Origin: Pseudomonadota bacterium
Lineage (GTDB): Bacteria; Pseudomonadota; Gammaproteobacteria; Burkholderiales; Sulfuricellaceae
Reading direction: 5' to 3'
Length of the DNA: 9,361 nucleotides
Assembly: GCA_021783895.1 (NCBI GenBank)
Contig: JAJXTJ010000023.1
Location: forward strand, 1 to 9,361
Shown here piece by piece: positions 5,325 to 9,361 of the stretch; the stretch's first letter is position 1, and each line of letters opens with the position of its first letter. Made by a program: the position numbers and the translations under genes. The notes under the pieces were generated by a model. That model saw only the letters and a program-made list of their open reading frames with translations, was not told the DNA's origin and did no database searches.

Positions 5325-6430
5325 TTTTTCAACTCCTCAAGTGCCCGTTCCAGGGCCTGCAAAAAAACCTTGTTTTCGCCTTCCAGCCCGACGCTGACGC
5401 GCAGGTGTTCAGGCAATCCATAATTGGCGACCGGTCGCACAATCACGCCCTGCTTCAGCAGGCTGAGATTGATAGCGGCGGCATCGCCCACTCGCACTGC
5501 GACGAAATTTCCGTAGGAAGGAATGTAAGCCAGCCCCAAGCGTTTGAAACCCTCCGTCAACTGCACCATACCGGCAGCGTTGATTGCCAGACATTCGTCG
5601 AGAAATGCAACGTCCTGCATGGCCATCACCGCCGCCGCCTGGGCCAGGCTATTGACGTTGAACGGCTGCCGTACCCGGTTCATCATGTCCGCCACCTGCG
5701 CGCTCGCCAGCGCATAGCCCACGCGCAAGCCCGCCAGGCCGTAAGCCTTGGAGAAGGTGCGGGTGACGATCAGATTCGGAAACCGTTTCAGCCAGCCAAC
5801 GCTGTCGCTTTTCATCGCATCGGGCAGGTATTCGGTATAAGCCTCGTCCAGCACCACCAGAACATTCTCCGGCACGCGTGCTATCAGTCCAAACAGTTGC
5901 GCGGGGTCCAGCAGCGTGCCGGTGGGATTATTGGGATTGGCGATAAACAGGAGGCGGGTATCCCCTTCGATGGCCGCCAGCAATGCCTCGGGGTCATGAC
6001 CGAAATCCTTCGCCGGCGCCTCGATGCCGCGCGAACCGGCCGCCTGGGTCGCCAGCGGGTAAACGGCGAAGGCATGCTGGCTGTACACCGCGGAGGACTG
6101 CGGCGTCAGGAAGGCGCGCGCCACCAGCTCCAGCACGTCGTTGGAACCGTTGCCCAGAACGATTTGCTCAAGTCCGACGTCATGCCGTTCCGCCAATGCG
6201 GTTTTCAGCGTGAAGCCGCTGCCATCCGGGTAGCGCGCGAGCTCCATGATCGCGTTCTCGATCGCCGCCAGCACGCGCGGACTGGCGCCGAGCGGGTTCT
6301 CGTTGGAAGCCAGCTTGACGATATCGCTTTCCTGCAGGCCCATTTCCCGTGCCAGTTCGGCGATCGGTTTGCCCGGCTGGTACGGTGCAATGGCGCGGAT
6401 GTAACCCGGTGCTAGTTTGCTCAAAGCCAT
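5321..6430 (-). CDS. hisC: Histidinol-phosphate / aromatic aminotransferase
   Basis: This is a pyridoxal-phosphate fold-type I aminotransferase of the HisC group, 369 residues, complete. In histidine synthesis HisC aminates imidazole-acetol phosphate. Placed between pheA, DAHP synthase and tyrA, it more likely acts also, or mainly, on phenylpyruvate and 4-hydroxyphenylpyruvate to finish Phe and Tyr; that is inference from context. Visible motifs: SNENPLG (42-48), GNGSND (93-98), ANPNNPTG (164-171, Asn168), LDEAY (194-198, Asp195 and Tyr198), [15 protein letters not shown] (225-239, with Lys228 the cofactor lysine and Arg236), and LRVSVG (343-348, Arg344 for the substrate carboxylate or phosphate). 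ATG 6430 lies 23 nt after the pheA stop with only a weak site upstream. A second hisC in the his operon would be expected elsewhere in the genome (hence 'hisC2' naming in relatives). Confidence 0.94.
   Translation of the reverse strand: MALSKLAPGYIRAIAPYQPGKPIAELAREMGLQESDIVKLASNENPLGASPRVLAAIENAIMELARYPDGSGFTLKTALAERHDVGLEQIVLGNGSNDVLELVARAFLTPQSSAVYSQHAFAVYPLATQAAGSRGIEAPAKDFGHDPEALLAAIEGDTRLLFIANPNNPTGTLLDPAQLFGLIARVPENVLVVLDEAYTEYLPDAMKSDSVGWLKRFPNLIVTRTFSKAYGLAGLRVGYALASAQVADMMNRVRQPFNVNSLAQAAAVMAMQDVAFLDECLAINAAGMVQLTEGFKRLGLAYIPSYGNFVAVRVGDAAAINLSLLKQGVIVRPVANYGLPEHLRVSVGLEGENKVFLQALERALEELKK
5333..5338 (-). promoter_or_regulatory. Strong ribosome binding site for DAHP synthase
   Basis: GAGGAG lies inside the last codons of hisC, 8 nt before the ATG at 5324. 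It is the clearest ribosome site in the aro cluster and decides for this ATG over an internal one at 5312. Confidence 0.75.
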
Positions 6431-6453
6431 CTCTAAAGTTCAACCATAAGTTC

Positions 6454-7518
6454 TTAAAGTACCGCCACGGGATAGGAACCGAGGATTTTCAGGAAGGCCG
6501 CCTTGTCGGCGAGCTCTGACAACGCCAGAGCAACTTTCTCATCCTGGCGATGCCCTTCCACATCCACGAAAAACACATACTCCCAAAGTCCCGAGCGGGA
6601 AGGCCGGGATTCCAGTTTGGTCATGCTCACTTCATGCCGGGCAAGCGGCGTCAGCAGCTCGTAAACCGCACCCGGGCGGTTCCTGGCGGACATCGCCAAA
6701 GAGGTCTTGTCCCGGCCGGAGGGCGCGGCGTCATGCGGGCCAATCACCAGAAAGCGGGTGGTATTGTCGGGTTTGTCCTCAATATTTTCCGCCAGCTTTT
6801 CCAGCCCGTAATGCTCCGCCGCAGCCTCGCCCGCAATCGCCGCAGATGCGCCATCCTCGGCAGCCAAACGCGCTGCCTCGGCATTGCTCACCACCGCCAC
6901 GCGCTCCACTCCCGGCATATTCTGGTTGAGCCACTCATGGCACTGAGCGAGGGACTGCGCATGCGAATAGACTTTCTCTGTCTTGTCTGGCGCACCCGCC
7001 TTGCGCAGCAAAAACTGGTGCACCCGCAGATCGACCTCGCCGCAGACCTGGAGAGGCGTCAGCAACAGCAGGTCCAGGGTCGTGCCGACCGCGCCGCCCG
7101 TGGAGTTTTCCACCGGCACCACCCCGTAATCCGCCAGCCCTGCTTCCACCTCGCGGAACACCTCGTCGATCGAAGCGCAGGGACGAATCAGTGCGGCATG
7201 ACCGAAATGCTTGATGGCCGCAGCCTGGGTGAAAGTGCCTTGCGGCCCGAGAAATGACACCGACAGCGGCTTCTCCAAGGCCAGGCAGGCCGACATGATC
7301 TCGCGGAACAGGCGCGCCACGGTCTCGCTAGAAAGGGGGCCGGGATTGTTTTCCTTGATCCGGCGCAGCACCTGCGCCTCGCGCTCGGGGCGATAAACCG
7401 TGCCGTTCTTCAGGGCGCCGATGGCCTGGGCGTGCTCGGCGCGGCGATTGACGAGCTTCAGCATCTCGCCGTCGATCGCATCAATGCTGGCGCGGTGTTG
7501 CGAGAGCTCCTTATCCAT
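6454..7518 (-). CDS. pheA: Bifunctional chorismate mutase / prephenate dehydratase (P-protein)
   Basis: This enzyme converts chorismate to prephenate and then phenylpyruvate, the committed phenylalanine branch. It has 354 residues in three domains. Residues 1-85 are an AroQ-type helical chorismate mutase (Arg10, Asp16, Arg25/Arg26 and YRPEREAQ at 42-49). Residues 87-265 are the dehydratase, with GPQGTF (91-96), PVENSTGG (135-142), SHAQSLAQC (185-193) and NTTRFLVIG (252-260, the catalytic TRF). Residues 270-350 are an ACT domain with GAVYELL (283-289) and ESRPS (303-307), the known phenylalanine-sensing signature, so feedback inhibition by Phe is expected. The start at ATG 7518 overlaps the serC stop by 8 nt (ATGGATAA), implying translational coupling. 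Nothing is missing or unusual. It supplies the same prephenate pool used by tyrA downstream. Confidence 0.97.
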   Translation of the reverse strand: MDKELSQHRASIDAIDGEMLKLVNRRAEHAQAIGALKNGTVYRPEREAQVLRRIKENNPGPLSSETVARLFREIMSACLALEKPLSVSFLGPQGTFTQAAAIKHFGHAALIRPCASIDEVFREVEAGLADYGVVPVENSTGGAVGTTLDLLLLTPLQVCGEVDLRVHQFLLRKAGAPDKTEKVYSHAQSLAQCHEWLNQNMPGVERVAVVSNAEAARLAAEDGASAAIAGEAAAEHYGLEKLAENIEDKPDNTTRFLVIGPHDAAPSGRDKTSLAMSARNRPGAVYELLTPLARHEVSMTKLESRPSRSGLWEYVFFVDVEGHRQDEKVALALSELADKAAFLKILGSYPVAVL

Positions 7519-8593
7519 GTTGCTGCTCGAACTCGCGCATGAATTCCACCAGAGCTTGCACCCCTTCCAGCGTGATGGCGTTATAAATCGAGGCCCGCAT
7601 ACCGCCTACCGACTTGTGCCCTTTGAGACCCGCAAGGCCGCGAATATCGGCCTCGGCCAGGAATGCGGCATCGAGTTCAGGGCGGGCGAGGGTAAACGGC
7701 GCATTCATGCGCGAGCGGCTGGCACGCTCAACCGGGTTGCGATAGAGCGCGCTGGCGTCGATCGCATCGTAAAGCAGTTTCGCCTTCTCGACATTGGCGC
7801 GCTCCATCGCCGCAAGCCCACCCCTCCTTTTCAGCCACTGGAATACCAGCCCGGCGATGTAGATGGCGTAAGTCGGCGGCGTATTGAGCATCGAGCCGTT
7901 ATCGGCGTGAATCTGGTAATCGAGCATCGTCGGCATGCCTGGCATGACGCGACCGATCCGGTCCTCGCGCACGATGACCAGCGTCAGGCCGGCGGGGCCG
8001 ACGTTCTTTTGCGCGCCGGCATAAATCAGGTCGTAGCGAGACACGTCAACCGGACGGGAAAGGATATGCGAGCTCATGTCCGCGACCAGCGGCACCGACG
8101 CCGGCAGTGCCGCGCAATCGTGCACCTCGACGCCATGGATGGTCTCGTTGGTGCAGACATGAAGGTAAGCCGCACACGGATCGAGATCGAATTCACCGAC
8201 TGCGGGCAGACGGGCGAACCCCTCCTCTTCGGTCGACACCGCGCAACGCGCCTTGCCGAGGCGTTGCGCCTCCTTGAAAGCCTTTTTCGACCAGGAACCG
8301 GTCACCAGATAATCGGCTGAACGTCCGGCAAGCAGATTGATCGGCACCATCGAAAACTGGAGCGTCGCACCACCCTGCAGGAACAGCACCTTGTAGTTAG
8401 CGGGGATGCCCATCAGCGTGCGCAGGTCGGCCTCGGCCTGTTCGATGATGCCGGTGAACGCCTTGCCGCGATGGCTCATCTCCATCACCGACATGCCGCA
8501 GCCCTGCCAGTTAAGCATCTCGTCGCGCGCCTGCTCCAGGACCTCCTCCGGCAATGCGGCGGGACCGGCGCTAAAATTGTAAATTCGTTCCAT
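7511..8593 (-). CDS. serC: Phosphoserine aminotransferase
   Basis: SerC transfers an amino group from glutamate to 3-phosphohydroxypyruvate in serine synthesis, and in many proteobacteria also acts on the 4-phosphohydroxythreonine precursor in pyridoxal-phosphate synthesis. It is 360 residues, the normal length. Motifs seen: NFSAGPAALP (6-15), MSHRGKAF (39-46), LQGGATLQF (72-80), TGSWSKKA (98-105), TNETIHGV (148-155), VADMSS (170-175, with Asp172 contacting the cofactor) and YAGAQKNVGPAGLT (191-204, with Lys196 the Schiff-base lysine). The start at ATG 8593 has AAGG (8606-8603) 9 nt upstream and gives the expected N-terminus MERIYNFSAGP. An inverted repeat ends 17 bp upstream of the ATG and separates the gene from gyrA. 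Its stop overlaps pheA, so serine and aromatic synthesis are probably co-expressed, as in related bacteria. Confidence 0.97.
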   Translation of the reverse strand: MERIYNFSAGPAALPEEVLEQARDEMLNWQGCGMSVMEMSHRGKAFTGIIEQAEADLRTLMGIPANYKVLFLQGGATLQFSMVPINLLAGRSADYLVTGSWSKKAFKEAQRLGKARCAVSTEEEGFARLPAVGEFDLDPCAAYLHVCTNETIHGVEVHDCAALPASVPLVADMSSHILSRPVDVSRYDLIYAGAQKNVGPAGLTLVIVREDRIGRVMPGMPTMLDYQIHADNGSMLNTPPTYAIYIAGLVFQWLKRRGGLAAMERANVEKAKLLYDAIDASALYRNPVERASRSRMNAPFTLARPELDAAFLAEADIRGLAGLKGHKSVGGMRASIYNAITLEGVQALVEFMREFEQQHG

Positions 8594-8610
8594 TCTTAAG
8601 AACCTTTTTT

Positions 8611-8719
8611 ACCACAGAGACACAGAGGCACAGAGGAAAGCCGAGAAACTCTTAGACACCGACCACCTTGTTGAAATGCTTTTGAACTTCTCCGTTCCGT
8701 GCCTCTCTGCCTCTGTGGT
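8611..8719. repeat. Imperfect inverted repeat (ACCACAGAG family) between gyrA and serC
   Basis: The left arm at 8611-8632 starts ACCACAGAGACACAGAGG. The right arm at 8698-8719, read on the minus strand, starts ACCACAGAGGCAGAGAGG. The two 22-base arms agree at 19 positions and enclose a 65-base loop with no gene. As in the element at 4228, each arm is built of short CACAGAGG-type units 8-9 bp apart. The element occupies most of the 135-bp gap between the gyrA stop and serC. No perfect target-site duplication is visible. It could be a miniature inverted-repeat element or a transcript hairpin; minus-strand sequence after the stem is A-rich, not T-rich, so an intrinsic terminator for gyrA is unlikely. 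Confidence 0.8.
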
Positions 8720-8728
8720 TTAATAAAT

Positions 8729-9361
8729 TCATTCCGCTTCCTCTTCCGAGTCCGCTTCCACCACGCGCTCCAGTCCGATCAGCTTCTCGCCCTTGTCGAG
8801 GTTGATCAGGGTTACGCCCTGGGTGGCGCGTCCCATCTCGCGGATTTCGCTGACGCGGGTGCGGATCAGCACGCCGCCGGTGGTGATCAGCATGATTTCG
8901 TCTTCCGCGTTCACCAGCGTCGCCGCCACCACCTTGCCGTTACGCTCGGAGGTCTGGATCGCGATCATGCCCTGGGTACCGCGGCCATGGCGGGTGTATT
9001 CGGTGATCGAGGTGCGCTTGCCGTAGCCGTTTTCGGTAGCGGTGAGCACCGACTGGGTCTCGTTCTCCGCGACCAGCAGGGAAATCACCTTCTGCCCCTT
9101 GCCCAGCCGCACGCCTATCACGCCGCGCGAAACGCGGCCCGTGGCGCGCACGGCGGCCTCGTCGAAGCGCACCGCCTTGCCGCCATCGGTGAACAGCATC
9201 ACGTCATGCTGGCCATCGGTGATATCCACGCCGACCAGATAGTCGTCCTCGTCCAGATTGATGGCGATGATGCCCCGCTTCATCGGGCGGGAAAAATCGG
9301 TCAGCGGCGTTTTCTTGACGATACCGCTGGAAGTCGCCATGAAAATGAAATGGCTATCGTC
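8729..9361 (-). CDS. gyrA: DNA gyrase subunit A, C-terminal part (5' end outside the window)
   Basis: The frame is open to the right edge: the codons before the ATG at 9340 read DDSHFIF and lead into MATSSGIVKKTPLTDFSRP, a well-known internal GyrA sequence, so that ATG is not a start. The 210 codons present belong to the C-terminal beta-pinwheel, which wraps DNA around gyrase and lets it introduce negative supercoils. Repeated blades are visible: KRGIIAINLDEDDYLVG, then DGQHDVMLFTDGGKAVRF, SRGVIGVRLGKGQKVIS, GRGTQGMIAIQTSE, DEIMLITTGGVLIRT and GRATQGVTLINLDKGEKLIG. The protein ends in an acidic tail (VVEADSEEEAE), a normal GyrA feature that tunes wrapping. The breakage-reunion domain and GyrA box lie outside the window. 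gyrA upstream of serC is usual in betaproteobacteria; whether transcription continues into serC across the repeat is unknown. Confidence 0.97.
   Translation of the reverse strand, partial: DDSHFIFMATSSGIVKKTPLTDFSRPMKRGIIAINLDEDDYLVGVDITDGQHDVMLFTDGGKAVRFDEAAVRATGRVSRGVIGVRLGKGQKVISLLVAENETQSVLTATENGYGKRTSITEYTRHGRGTQGMIAIQTSERNGKVVAATLVNAEDEIMLITTGGVLIRTRVSEIREMGRATQGVTLINLDKGEKLIGLERVVEADSEEEAE

Noticed and set aside
8611..8719. CRISPR-like array suggested by the repeated CACAGAGG units
   Set aside because: The units are 8-9 bp and contiguous, without spacers of uniform length, and the two arms face each other.
9338..9340. ATG at 9340 as the start of a separate small protein
   Set aside because: The frame continues upstream to the window edge with typical GyrA sequence (DDSHFIFMATSSG), so this is an internal methionine of gyrA.

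Overview
The window looks like a chromosomal segment from a betaproteobacterium, probably of the Nitrosomonadales/Gallionella/Thiobacillus kind. The evidence is a GC-rich run of minus-strand genes in the order gyrA (3' end) - serC - pheA - hisC - DAHP synthase - tyrA - aroA, a layout I associate with that class. The genus is inferred from gene order and protein flavour only.

Layout, read along the minus strand from the right edge. The last 210 codons of gyrA (9361-8729) are followed by a 135-bp gap filled by an imperfect inverted repeat. Then come serC (8593-7511), the bifunctional chorismate mutase/prephenate dehydratase pheA (7518-6454), hisC (6430-5321) and a type I-beta DAHP synthase (5324-4308). 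Genes overlap by 8 nt at serC/pheA and by 4 nt at hisC/DAHP synthase. A 90-bp gap, almost wholly occupied by a GC-rich hairpin, separates these from tyrA (4217-3354). aroA (3303-2008) follows and overlaps by 8 nt a small helix-hairpin-helix gene of the Cdd1 'pathogenicity locus' family (2015-1740). The usual betaproteobacterial followers of aroA (cmk, rpsA) are absent. Instead there is a mazEF-type toxin-antitoxin pair (1663-1092) with its own promoter and a repeated operator-like sequence.

The left end (1-831) is different DNA: AT-rich, on the plus strand, and carrying two translationally coupled genes of unknown function. The first is cut by the window edge and is a membrane-anchored helical protein. 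The second is a 122-residue soluble protein. They converge on mazEF across a 260-bp gap (832-1091) where base composition switches. With mazEF, this suggests an accessory region lying next to the aro cluster.

How the genes work together: DAHP synthase makes the first committed shikimate intermediate and AroA the penultimate step to chorismate. PheA and TyrA turn chorismate/prephenate into phenylpyruvate and 4-hydroxyphenylpyruvate, and the HisC-type aminotransferase can aminate these to Phe and Tyr (and acts in His synthesis). SerC supplies serine, and may also serve pyridoxal-phosphate synthesis, the cofactor of both aminotransferases here.

The most unusual features are small repeats. Three gaps of the aro cluster carry members of one ACC(A/G)C-(A/G)(G)AG-type repeat family, each ending close upstream of a start codon (serC, tyrA, aroA). 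A separate 7-bp tandem repeat lies inside the aroA reading frame just before its conserved DDHRM motif. I found no convincing new multi-gene system; the unknown pair at the left edge is the only candidate.
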